From Calothrix parasitica NIES-267 (lineage in GTDB: Bacteria > Cyanobacteriota > Cyanobacteriia > Cyanobacteriales > Nostocaceae), in NCBI RefSeq assembly GCF_002368095.1, contig NZ_AP018227.1, positions 2,155,359-2,219,358 of the forward strand: a stretch of DNA of 64,000 nt, written 5' to 3'. A program made the position numbers and the translations under genes. The notes below the pieces were generated by a model, which was not told where the DNA came from, did not search any database, and saw only the letters and a program-made list of their open reading frames with translations. Of this stretch, positions 17,432 to 26,285 are shown piece by piece; positions within the stretch are counted from its first letter, which is position 1; the number at the start of each line of letters is the position of its first letter.

Positions 17432-20011
17432 ATGATGAAGAAACTGAACAAGAGTCAAATCCAAAAAAAAAATAGATATTCTAAGTCCGAATTCTCTAAT
17501 TTCCCTAGAAACATCAATAATCAATCCAAAAAATTGCAGAATTCTTTTCTCACACAAATGATTTCACAGTTAAAAAATATCAATCTAAATGGTAAAACTG
17601 TGATGCTCTCTCTTGCTATTTGCAGTTTACCTACAATTGGTATTACAGCATTGTCTTATCATTTGGGTAATCAAATTATTAGTGTAGAAGTTACTGAGGA
17701 TACAGATACTAATACTCTCCAGCAGTTGGAAGCATCTCAAAAGCAATTATTGTTAATGCTACAAATAGGAACTTTAGCTGCTGTGTTAGTCGCTGCGATT
17801 AGCACAGCAGCTATTGCTCGTCGGTTGGTTTTACCGATTTATGCTGCTAATTTGGCTGTGAAAAAGTTAGCAAATGGTAATCTTAATAGCCGTATTCCTA
17901 TTAAAGGTAAAGATGAGTTTGCTGATTTAAGCAATAACGTTAATTTAATTGTCGAGCAGTTACAGGAATTGCTGTTTGAAGAAAGAGTTGAAAGCGAACA
18001 AGCGAAGTTACTTTCAGATACTATTATTGCAATTTCTCAGTCTGTTAATACTGAAGATTTATTTAATCGGACTGTAAAAGAAGTTAGACAAGTTTTAGGA
18101 GCGCACCGAGTAGTTATTTATCATTGTAATTCCGACGGGGAAGGACAAGTTATTGCGGAAGAAATTGCTCCCGGTTTACCTATAACTTTTGGGGAAACTA
18201 TAGAAGATGTTTCTCTTGCAAAGGAACTGACAGAAATTTATACTCAATCTGAAGTTTTAGCAATTAATAATGTTGATGAAGCGGGATTGAGTAGCGAACA
18301 TTTGGAATTAATGAAATCCTTGAGAATCAAAGCGATTTTATTAACACCTATTTTTAAAGATAATAAAATATTCGGTTTTTTAATCGCCCATCATTGTTGG
18401 AATCCCCATCTTTGGCAAGCGTTTGAAATTAATTTAATAAAACAATTAGCAATTCAAGCAGGATTGACATTAGAGCAGGTAACTAATACAGAAAAACGCG
18501 AAGCAATCCAAGAACTGGCGATTAAGTTATCTGGATGCGTTGACAATCAAGATATTTGTACTGTAGCAGTTGAAAATATTCGTAAATCTTTAAAAGTAGA
18601 GAAGACGCTTATTTATCAATTAGATGGCAAATTAGATTCGTCTGGAAGGGGAAGTTTGATTGCTGAATCGGGAGTTACTGATTTAGATTCAAGTTTGAGC
18701 AAAAATCTAGATTTTCCCGATTTAGCTGTAACTTCTGGTGTAATTGCAATTAATGATATTAATCATAGCGGTTTACCACAATCTACTGTTCAACAATTAA
18801 AAGCTCTAAATATCAAAGCTAGTTTAATTGTTCCTTTGAAACAAAACGAGGAATTATTTGGTTATTTAATTGCTTATAACTATTCTCAAACTAATCTTTG
18901 GCAGCAATCAGAAATACAGCTATTTGATGAATCTGCTGGAATTGTCGGAGAAGCTTTACAAAGGATAAACAATTTATTTGCAGCTAAGCAACTTTCTCAA
19001 GAACAACTTCAGCAAGAAGCAGTATTAAAACAGCAAATCGTTCAATTAATTGAAAATATTGAAGCGGTGAGCAGCGGTGACTTAACAGTTCGTGCGGAAG
19101 TTACATCCGGGGAAATCGGAACCGTAGCCGATTTTATCAACTCCATCATCGAAAATTTACGCGAAATCGTCACCCAGGTCAAACTTACAGCTACCGAAGT
19201 CAACAGTGCGATCGCGAATGATGAAAGTGCAATTAACCAGTTGAGCATCAATGCTAGCGAGCAAGCTTTAGAAGTCAACCGGACTTTAGAAGCAGTCAGA
19301 GAAATGAGGTCTTCGATTAAATCCATCGCAAAAGGAGCCAGAAAAGCTGCAACGGTTGCCAGCAAAGCTTCTATGACCGCAGAATCAGGTGGTGCAGCAA
19401 TGGATTTAACGGTGGAAAACATTCATTGTCTGCGCGAAACAATCGGTGACACCTCCAAAAAAGTCAAGCTCCTAGGAGAATCTTCCCAGAAAATTTCTCA
19501 CGTGGTGTCATTGATAAATCAAATAGCAATGAAAACCAATTTACTAGCTATTAACGCAGGAATCGAAGCGACAAAAGCGGGAGAAGAAGGAGAAGGTTTT
19601 GCGGTGGTAGCGGAGGAAGTAGCTGCTTTAGCCAATCGTAGCAGCGACGCAACCGCAGAGATTGAAGGTATTGTAGCCGGTATCCAGCGGGAAACCAGCG
19701 AAGTAGTCAAAGCGATGGAATTAGGAATTACCCAAGTAGTAGAAGAAACTCGTTTAATTGAAGACACCAAACAAAACTTAAACGAAATTCTTAATGTTAG
19801 CCATCAAATTGATGGTCTAGTCGAATCAATTTCAGCCGCTACAGTAATTCAAGTAAAAACTTCAAAACAAGTAAGTAACTTAATGAAAGAAATCGCCAAA
19901 ATATCCGAAGAAACCGGAAATTCCACTCACGAAATTTCTACTTCATTACAAAAAACTGTAGATATTTCTAAAAAATTAGCCGCAAGTGTAGACACCTTTA
20001 CAGTCAGTTAA
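17432..20011 (+). CDS. hmpD: Methyl-accepting chemotaxis protein with two GAF domains (HmpD/PixJ-like)
   Basis: 859 residues. Predicted membrane segments are at about 55-76 and 108-130, with only a short loop between, so there is no large periplasmic sensor. HAMP about 130-183, GAF1 about 190-350, GAF2 about 355-515, second HAMP about 535-590 and a signalling coiled coil 600-859 with the hairpin-tip motif 'TNLLAINAGIEATKAGEEG'. At the canonical cyanobacteriochrome cysteine position GAF1 has Glu ('GLSSEHLELM') and GAF2 has Ser ('GLPQSTVQQL'). Neither should therefore bind bilin in the standard way, which favours an HmpD-type role over a phototaxis receptor. It lies 140 bp downstream of the CheW-like gene. 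Confidence 0.88.
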   Translation: MMKKLNKSQIQKKNRYSKSEFSNFPRNINNQSKKLQNSFLTQMISQLKNINLNGKTVMLSLAICSLPTIGITALSYHLGNQIISVEVTEDTDTNTLQQLEASQKQLLLMLQIGTLAAVLVAAISTAAIARRLVLPIYAANLAVKKLANGNLNSRIPIKGKDEFADLSNNVNLIVEQLQELLFEERVESEQAKLLSDTIIAISQSVNTEDLFNRTVKEVRQVLGAHRVVIYHCNSDGEGQVIAEEIAPGLPITFGETIEDVSLAKELTEIYTQSEVLAINNVDEAGLSSEHLELMKSLRIKAILLTPIFKDNKIFGFLIAHHCWNPHLWQAFEINLIKQLAIQAGLTLEQVTNTEKREAIQELAIKLSGCVDNQDICTVAVENIRKSLKVEKTLIYQLDGKLDSSGRGSLIAESGVTDLDSSLSKNLDFPDLAVTSGVIAINDINHSGLPQSTVQQLKALNIKASLIVPLKQNEELFGYLIAYNYSQTNLWQQSEIQLFDESAGIVGEALQRINNLFAAKQLSQEQLQQEAVLKQQIVQLIENIEAVSSGDLTVRAEVTSGEIGTVADFINSIIENLREIVTQVKLTATEVNSAIANDESAINQLSINASEQALEVNRTLEAVREMRSSIKSIAKGARKAATVASKASMTAESGGAAMDLTVENIHCLRETIGDTSKKVKLLGESSQKISHVVSLINQIAMKTNLLAINAGIEATKAGEEGEGFAVVAEEVAALANRSSDATAEIEGIVAGIQRETSEVVKAMELGITQVVEETRLIEDTKQNLNEILNVSHQIDGLVESISAATVIQVKTSKQVSNLMKEIAKISEETGNSTHEISTSLQKTVDISKKLAASVDTFTVS

Positions 20012-20019
20012 CAGCGAAG

Positions 20020-20200
20020 AGTTAGGAGTAAGGAATAGTAAGTAGTAAGTAGTAAGTAATGAGTAATGAGTAATGAGTATGAGACTTTCCCTCACTCCCT
20101 CACTCCCTCACTCCCTCACTCCCTCACTCCCCCTCTCCCCCTCTCCTTGTCTCCTAGTCCCCTTCTCACCATCTACCACCCCCTCCTCACCATCATCCCA
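20020..20200. repeat. Short tandem repeats between MCP and CheA genes
   Basis: Two arrays: 'agtagta'/'agtaatg' units at about 20036-20078, and a run of the 8-mer 'ctcactcc' at about 20092-20130 followed by CT-rich sequence. The array lies inside the operon, so it is probably transcribed. Confidence 0.75.
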
Positions 20201-20227
20201 TGCTAAATGCCCAATCCGCTTCATGCT

Positions 20228-23047
20228 ATGTCTTCACAAAAAGAATTAGAAATAAAAATGCAGTTTCTAGAGGAAGCTAACGAGCATATTAATACTCTAG
20301 AAAATGTGATTGTCGAAGCTAAAAATAATCGTAAAATTGATGTTCAAAAAATCAATGCTGCATTAAGAGCCGCTCACTCTATTAAAGGTGGTGCGGGAAT
20401 AATGGGATTTCATGCTTTGAGCGATTTATCTCATTTACTTGAAGATTCTTTCAAGGTTTTAAAAACTAGAAAAAACTCTTTAGAAATAGATAGTTCGCTG
20501 CAAAGTTTACTGCTATCTGCAATTGACTGGTTGCGGCAAATTGTAGAGTCTATTTCAATCGGTCATGATGTTGACGAACAATGGATAAGTACTTTTTGCT
20601 ATCCAGTATTTGAAGAATTACGCGAGATATTAGGAGAACCCAATCCTGAAGATGCGATGACTATTCTGCAAGCAGAAGACAATCCTCAAGAAATTATATC
20701 TTTATTATTTAAAACTGAAGTTGAAGGTTATCTAAAACGTTTGGAATCTTTATTAAAGCAAAAAGAATCTTCCGTACTCAGGGAAGAAATGGCGATGATG
20801 TCTTCTCAGTTAGGTGGTTTGGGAGAAATGTTGCAAATTCCTGCTTTTATTCAACTATGTGAATCAATAATCGAAAATTTATCGACTGCTGTTTCTGATA
20901 ATGATGTTGAAGAAATTGCTAATTTAGGATTGCAATCCTGGCGAAATACACAAGCTTTATTACTTGCTGGTAAAGTCGATAACTTACCTACAACTATTAA
21001 TAATAAGCAAATTAAAAACAATCAACAAATAGGACTGAGTTCGGAATTCACCTCAGTCAATGATTTTGCTCCCAATGTAGAAGAAATAATTGAAAGAACT
21101 CTAGAATTTACCCCGGTTATTAAAAGAGAAAGTCAAGAACCAACAGTTAGAGTTCCTAGCAAAAAACTGGAACAGATTAACGATTTATTTGGAGAACTAA
21201 CAATCGGACGCAATACTTTAAGATTGCAGCTAGAAAGAATCAGTAAATTAATTCGTAATCTTGGTATCCGGTTAAAAACCCTCGAACGCGAAAATCATGA
21301 ATTACGCTTGTCTTACGAAAAATTTGCTCTACAGCTATCGACCTTAAAACCGAAATATTATCAAGTAGAAAAAGATTGGGAATGGCATCCTACAGAAAAT
21401 ATATCAGATAATAATCATAAATTTGATGCTCTAGAATTAGAACGTTATAACGAATTACATACACTGTCTCAAACAGTAGTAGAAAATATAGTTAAAATTC
21501 AAGAAATTACCGGGGATATTACTCTTAATTTAGAAGATACAGAACAAGTAAATCATTTACTCAATAGAACATCCAGAAAACTACAAAACTCCTTAACAAA
21601 AGTCAGAATGCGTCCGCTTTCTGAAATATTGGAGCGTTTACCCAGAGCTTTACATAATTTAAATGCAGAATACGGTAAAAAAGTTAACTTAGAAATCGAG
21701 GGTGCAGATACCTTGATGGAAAGAGGTATTTTAGAAGCATTGAACGAACCCTTAATGCATCTTGTCAGAAATGCTTTTGACCACGGAATCGAAGACACTC
21801 AAACTAGAATTGCAGCAGGAAAGTCAGAAGAAGGACTAATCAAAATCAAAACCGTTCATCAGAGTAACCGTACTGTTATCACCATCAGCGACGACGGAAG
21901 CGGAATAGCGATAGAAAAGATTCGTACCCGTGCAGAAAAAATGGGTTTAGACGCTCAAATGCTAGCAACAGCTACAGACGATGATTTATACAGTCTGATT
22001 TTTGAACCGGGATTTAGTACATCCGAACAAGTCACCACATTATCCGGTCGTGGTGTAGGTATGGACGTGGTTCGTAATAATCTCAACTTGATTAATGGAG
22101 AAATAACAGTTGATTCCGTCCCCGGAAAAGGAACAAGTTTTACTCTATCGGTACCCTTCACACTCTCAGTATCGAGAATCGTCTTAGTTGAAAGCAATGG
22201 AATACCTTTAGCATTTCCTTCCGAAGCAATCCAAGAAATTTGCTTGCTAGAAAACCAACAGATTTTACCAACTCAAAATGGTGAAGTAATTAACTGGCAA
22301 GATTCACTTGTAGAATTAATTAATATTAGTAACTATTTATATTTCAACAATCTTCGCAATACATCATCAATCCAAGAAATTCCACCGAGAATAGAAGACA
22401 AAATTGTATTAATTATTAGTACCGGGAATAAATTAGTTGCAATTAAAGCAGACCGCTGCTGGGACGAACAAGAAGTAGGAATTCGTCGTGTAGAAGGAAG
22501 TATTCCCCTACCAGAATGCTTTAATAACTGTACAATTTTGGATAACGGTCGCATCGTTCCCTTAGTAAGTCCGGCCCAACTATTAAATTTAATTGCTAAA
22601 AAAGATATTATAAATCCTGCATCTCAATCTTTATCTTCCACTGCATTTCTATCACCTAAAACTCGTAAAAATTCTATATTAATAGTAGATGATTCAGTCA
22701 ACGTCCGCCGCTTTTTAGCACTAACCCTCGAAAGAGCGGGATACTTTGTAGAACAAGCAAAAGACGGACAAGACGCACTTTTCCAACTACAAAGCGGATT
22801 GCAGGTAGAAAGCATTATTTGTGACATAGAAATGCCGCGTTTAGATGGTTACAATTTTCTGATTCGTCTCAAATCACAGGAAAATTTACAAAATATTCCC
22901 GTAATCATGCTCAGTTCGAGAACTACAGATAAGTATCGACAGCTAGCAATGCAGTTAGGTGCAGCAGTATATCTGACCAAACCTTACAATGAGCATGAAT
23001 TATTGCAGACATTGAAGCAAGTAGTGAATGGGGATAATACAAATTAG
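20228..23047 (+). CDS. hmpE: CheA histidine kinase fused to a receiver (HmpE/PixL)
   Basis: 939 residues from ATG 20228 (MSSQKELEIKMQFLEE). An ATG at 20207 lies in a dispersed 'atgcccaat' repeat and is less likely. Order of domains: HPt with phospho-His in 'RAAHSIKGGAGIMGFH' (about residue 50), linker, dimerisation helices from about 310, HATPase with 'LVRNAFDHGIEDT', 'ISDDGSGIAI' and 'GRGVGMDVVRNN', a CheW-like domain (about 640-780), and a C-terminal REC with phospho-Asp in 'IICDIEMPRLDGYN'. It is the kinase of the array. It phosphorylates its own receiver, the CheY-like protein and probably the PATAN-REC protein. Last gene of the operon. Confidence 0.92.
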   Translation: MSSQKELEIKMQFLEEANEHINTLENVIVEAKNNRKIDVQKINAALRAAHSIKGGAGIMGFHALSDLSHLLEDSFKVLKTRKNSLEIDSSLQSLLLSAIDWLRQIVESISIGHDVDEQWISTFCYPVFEELREILGEPNPEDAMTILQAEDNPQEIISLLFKTEVEGYLKRLESLLKQKESSVLREEMAMMSSQLGGLGEMLQIPAFIQLCESIIENLSTAVSDNDVEEIANLGLQSWRNTQALLLAGKVDNLPTTINNKQIKNNQQIGLSSEFTSVNDFAPNVEEIIERTLEFTPVIKRESQEPTVRVPSKKLEQINDLFGELTIGRNTLRLQLERISKLIRNLGIRLKTLERENHELRLSYEKFALQLSTLKPKYYQVEKDWEWHPTENISDNNHKFDALELERYNELHTLSQTVVENIVKIQEITGDITLNLEDTEQVNHLLNRTSRKLQNSLTKVRMRPLSEILERLPRALHNLNAEYGKKVNLEIEGADTLMERGILEALNEPLMHLVRNAFDHGIEDTQTRIAAGKSEEGLIKIKTVHQSNRTVITISDDGSGIAIEKIRTRAEKMGLDAQMLATATDDDLYSLIFEPGFSTSEQVTTLSGRGVGMDVVRNNLNLINGEITVDSVPGKGTSFTLSVPFTLSVSRIVLVESNGIPLAFPSEAIQEICLLENQQILPTQNGEVINWQDSLVELINISNYLYFNNLRNTSSIQEIPPRIEDKIVLIISTGNKLVAIKADRCWDEQEVGIRRVEGSIPLPECFNNCTILDNGRIVPLVSPAQLLNLIAKKDIINPASQSLSSTAFLSPKTRKNSILIVDDSVNVRRFLALTLERAGYFVEQAKDGQDALFQLQSGLQVESIICDIEMPRLDGYNFLIRLKSQENLQNIPVIMLSSRTTDKYRQLAMQLGAAVYLTKPYNEHELLQTLKQVVNGDNTN

Positions 23048-23059
23048 ACAAAGCTCGTA

Positions 23060-23332
23060 GTTGTTCGTAGTTGCGCTTCAGCGCCAAAACAATTAGTTCG
23101 TAGCTAAAGACTCTGAACTGGTTCCCAGTCTCTGGCTGGGAACCCATAATTAGAGAGAGGCAGAGCCTCCTAGAACAGCATTCCAAGGTTCTACCTTGGA
23201 ACGAGAATAACGGAATTACGCATTATTTATTAGGGTTTGTAGTTGCGCCGTTTTAACCTGGAAATGATGTAATATTTGGCAATTTTTAGTAATATCACTA
23301 AATATTTGGCGCTTAAGCGCAACTACAAACTT
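23060..23332. repeat. Dispersed palindromes after the chemotaxis operon
   Basis: Several hairpin repeats of the 'gtagttgcgc...gcgcaactac' type. One pair spans about 23229-23331, with 'gtttgtagttgcgc' facing 'gcgcaactacaaac'. Another pair, 'ggttcccagtctctggctgggaacc', is at about 23120-23145. Relatives occur near 28715-28740 and 30595-30680. No gene. Confidence 0.65.
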
Positions 23333-23338
23333 ACATAT

Positions 23339-24289
23339 CTAACAATAAATCCCTTTCACCCATTCCCATTCTCTTGTTAAACCTTCTCTCAAACTAACCT
23401 CTGGTTGATAACCCAAAATCTTCTTCGCTTTACTCACATCCGCAGCAGTATGACGAGCATCTCCCATTGCTTTTTCAATATGGTTTCTCTTGATGGGTTT
23501 ACCGACAATTTCTTCCATTGTTTCCAAAACTTCTTTTAAAACGACTCTGCTACCACCACCGATATTAAAAATTTCACCAACAGCACCATCAACAGTAGCT
23601 GCTGCTAAATTAGCCGCAACCGCATCGCTGACAAAAGTAAAATCTCGGGTTTGTAATCCATCACCGTAAACCGGAATCGCTTCATCATCGATAACAGCTT
23701 TAAAAAATTTGTGAAAAGCCATGTCCGGACGCTGACGAGGCCCATAAACTGTAAAATACCGTAGCGCTACAAAAGGTACACCAAAGTTTTTCTGATAAAG
23801 ACCGCACAATCTTTCTGCTGCTAACTTAGTAATTCCATAGGGTGAAACAGGTTTGGGACAAATTAATTCAGAAGTAGGTAAAGTTTCTGCATCTCCATAA
23901 ACGCTTGATGTAGAAGCATAAACCAGCCGTTTCAAGTTTTTAGCATCCTTTGCAGCTTCCAACAAAACTTGCGTAGCGCTGATATTGCGCTCCGTATAAA
24001 AACGGAAACCTTGTCCCCAACTAGCTCTAACCCCAGCTTGTGCAGCTTGGTGGTAAATAACGTCAACATCCTTTAACAAAGAGTTCCAGTCTAGAAACTG
24101 AATATCCGCTTCAATTAATTCAAAATTGTCATAGGCTTTTAAACATGCAATATTTTTATTTTTAAAGAAAGGGTCGTAGTAATCATTAAATTCATCTATA
24201 CCGATTACTTCCTCTCCTTTTTTTAACAAAGTTTCTGCTATATGAGAACCAATAAATCCTGCCGCACCAGTAACAATATTTTTAGTCAT
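23339..24289 (-). CDS. NAD-dependent sugar-nucleotide epimerase (extended SDR)
   Basis: 316 residues. The NAD-binding motif GAAGFIGSH is at residues 8-16. The catalytic Ser-Tyr-Lys set is Ser128/129, Tyr151 and Lys155 ('YASTSSVYGD', 'SPYGITKLAAERL'). 'YGPRQRPDMAFHKF' and 'FTFVSDAVAANLAA' are typical of UDP-glucuronate or UDP-glucose 4-epimerases. It probably makes a sugar nucleotide for cell-surface polysaccharide. The exact substrate cannot be fixed from sequence alone. Transcribed convergently with the chemotaxis operon. Confidence 0.88.
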   Translation of the reverse strand: MTKNIVTGAAGFIGSHIAETLLKKGEEVIGIDEFNDYYDPFFKNKNIACLKAYDNFELIEADIQFLDWNSLLKDVDVIYHQAAQAGVRASWGQGFRFYTERNISATQVLLEAAKDAKNLKRLVYASTSSVYGDAETLPTSELICPKPVSPYGITKLAAERLCGLYQKNFGVPFVALRYFTVYGPRQRPDMAFHKFFKAVIDDEAIPVYGDGLQTRDFTFVSDAVAANLAAATVDGAVGEIFNIGGGSRVVLKEVLETMEEIVGKPIKRNHIEKAMGDARHTAADVSKAKKILGYQPEVSLREGLTREWEWVKGIYC

Positions 24290-24661
24290 GTCTCTTGATA
24301 TTTAGATATTTTTTTACTCAATATTCACAGGTTAATCCGTATAGACAGGTACTTGCCACAAATGAATCAAACTTTTTTTTACACATTTTAACCAAGAAAA
24401 AAATATTTTCAAAAATTACGTATTTTTATCTAAAAATAGTTAATTATATATCCATATTTTTACTAATAAAACAATTTAATTTAGAAAATAATGCAGTATA
24501 AATTCTGATGTTTTTTTAATCAAAATAGAACAAAGAACTGTAAGTAATAACGAATAGAGAAGGTAAAATCTTAACGGATAGAGAATGCCACCATTCTGCT
24601 AAAATTGGTGAAAAAAATAAACGCATCATTTAAGTCATCAAGGGAAGCACGAGGATAAGAA
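24290..24661. promoter_or_regulatory. Divergent promoter region epimerase/purD
   Basis: A 372-bp AT-rich region between divergently transcribed genes, so it should contain both promoters. A GAGG ribosome binding site at 24651-24654 supports the GTG start of purD at 24662. No other feature recognised. Confidence 0.55.
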
Positions 24662-25939
24662 GTGAAAATTTTAGTTGTGGGTAGTGGAGGAAGGGAACAC
24701 GCTCTGGCTTGGAAGTTTCTTCAGTCGAGCCAAGTTGAGCGGGTTGTCTGCGTACCGGGGAACGGTGGTACCGCTAGTTTGAGTCGCTGTGAAAATCTTG
24801 CTTTGAAAGTAGATGATTTTGAAGGTATCGGTGATTTTGCTTTAAAAGCAGGGATAAATCTGGTAGTTATAGGACCAGAAGTACCTTTAGCTCAAGGAAT
24901 TACCGATTATCTGCAATCAAAAGGTTTAAAAGTATTCGGGCCATCCAAAGCAGGAGCGCAGATAGAAGCTAGTAAAGCGTGGGCCAAAAGTATCATGCAA
25001 GAAGCTGATATTCCCACTGCTAATAGTGTGGTATTTAATAAAGCAGCACCCGCAAAAAGCTATATCAAAGAAAACGGGGTTCCTATTGTCATCAAAGCCG
25101 ACGGTTTGGCTGCTGGTAAAGGTGTTACCGTCGCAACCGACTTAAATCAAGCCGTAGAAGCAGTTGAAGCAATCTTTAACGGTCAATTTGGTAGCGCAGG
25201 GGAATTTGTAGTTGTCGAAGAATGTTTGACCGGACAAGAAGTATCTGTTTTAGCTTTAACAGATGGTTTAACCATTAAACCTTTATTACCAGCCCAAGAC
25301 CACAAACGCATCGGTGAAGGTGATACCGGAGAAAACACAGGTGGAATGGGAGCCTACGCACCAACACCCATCGCTACCGTGAATTTAATGGAACGAGTGC
25401 AAAAACAAGTTTTAGATAGAACTATAAATGCTTTAAGAGCCAACAAAATTGATTATCGAGGCATACTTTATGCTGGATTAATGGTCACTCCCACAGGGGA
25501 ATTTAAAGTACTAGAATTTAACTGTCGTTTTGGCGACCCAGAAACCCAAGTAATACTACCATTATTAGAAACCCCCTTAGAAGAACTAATGCTCGCCTGT
25601 ATCGAACAGCGTTTAGAACAAATTCCTCCCATCGAGTGGAAACAGAAAGCCGCAGCCACCGTAGTTGCTGCTTCTGGGGGATATCCAGCAGCTTATGAAA
25701 AAGGTAAAGTAATTACAGGTATCGCCGAAGCCGAAGCCGCAGGAGCTACCGTATTTCATGCCGGAACGCAGTTAAATCAAGAACTCATAACAGATGGGGG
25801 TAGAGTTTTAAACGTAACCGCAATTGGGGAAAACTTCGAGCAAGCATTACAACTAGCATACGCGGGTATGGAAAAAATTAATTTTGACGGAATGTATTAT
25901 CGTCGAGATATTGGATATCGGGTAATTAGTAATGGGTAG
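24662..25939 (+). CDS. purD: Phosphoribosylamine-glycine ligase PurD
   Basis: 425 residues from a GTG start with GAGG seven bases upstream. 'MKILVVGSGGREHALAWK' is the family's N-terminal nucleotide-binding signature. The ATP-grasp core includes 'IKADGLAAGKGVTVA', 'DHKRIGEGDTGENTGGMGAY' and 'LEFNCRFGDPETQVILP'. It ligates glycine to 5-phosphoribosylamine in purine synthesis. The length is normal. nblS follows about 350 bp downstream in the same direction, an arrangement I recall from other cyanobacteria. Confidence 0.97.
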   Translation: MKILVVGSGGREHALAWKFLQSSQVERVVCVPGNGGTASLSRCENLALKVDDFEGIGDFALKAGINLVVIGPEVPLAQGITDYLQSKGLKVFGPSKAGAQIEASKAWAKSIMQEADIPTANSVVFNKAAPAKSYIKENGVPIVIKADGLAAGKGVTVATDLNQAVEAVEAIFNGQFGSAGEFVVVEECLTGQEVSVLALTDGLTIKPLLPAQDHKRIGEGDTGENTGGMGAYAPTPIATVNLMERVQKQVLDRTINALRANKIDYRGILYAGLMVTPTGEFKVLEFNCRFGDPETQVILPLLETPLEELMLACIEQRLEQIPPIEWKQKAAATVVAASGGYPAAYEKGKVITGIAEAEAAGATVFHAGTQLNQELITDGGRVLNVTAIGENFEQALQLAYAGMEKINFDGMYYRRDIGYRVISNG

Positions 25940-26285
25940 TTGGTAATGGGTAATTGGTAATTGGTAATGGTATATTTCACCAGATTAATTTTGAAGCGTT
26001 ACTACAAACAATTACTTGTAGTGCGACCATCTTGGTCGCGAGAAATTAAAGCCTTAGTTGCTGAAAACTAAAATAATTGTGCTAAAAACCAAAACTTTGG
26101 TTTCTGAAAACTAAAATAATTTTGCTACATACATTAATTCTATAATCCCAATGCCCAATGCCCAATTGCCAATTACCAATTCCCCATCCCCAATTCTTAA
26201 CTTTCTTTCATGTTTGTCAAATTAACTGTTAATTTTTAGTTGTTGGGTTTGTCTTTTAAAGAACTACTAACAACTTATATTTAAG
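25940..26285. repeat. purD-nblS spacer with short repeats
   Basis: 346 bp containing 'taattggtaatgg' direct repeats just after purD, a 'gcgaccatcttggtcgc' hairpin near 26021-26037 and 'caatgcccaattgccaatt' repeats near 26150-26180. No gene seen; the nblS promoter may lie here. Confidence 0.55.

Noticed and set aside
18300-18480. Cysteine in 'IAHHCWNPHLW' of GAF1 as a bilin-binding site
   Set aside because: It lies after the canonical cysteine position; in cyanobacteriochromes a Cys here ('AHQCSEPRQW') is common and is not the chromophore ligand.
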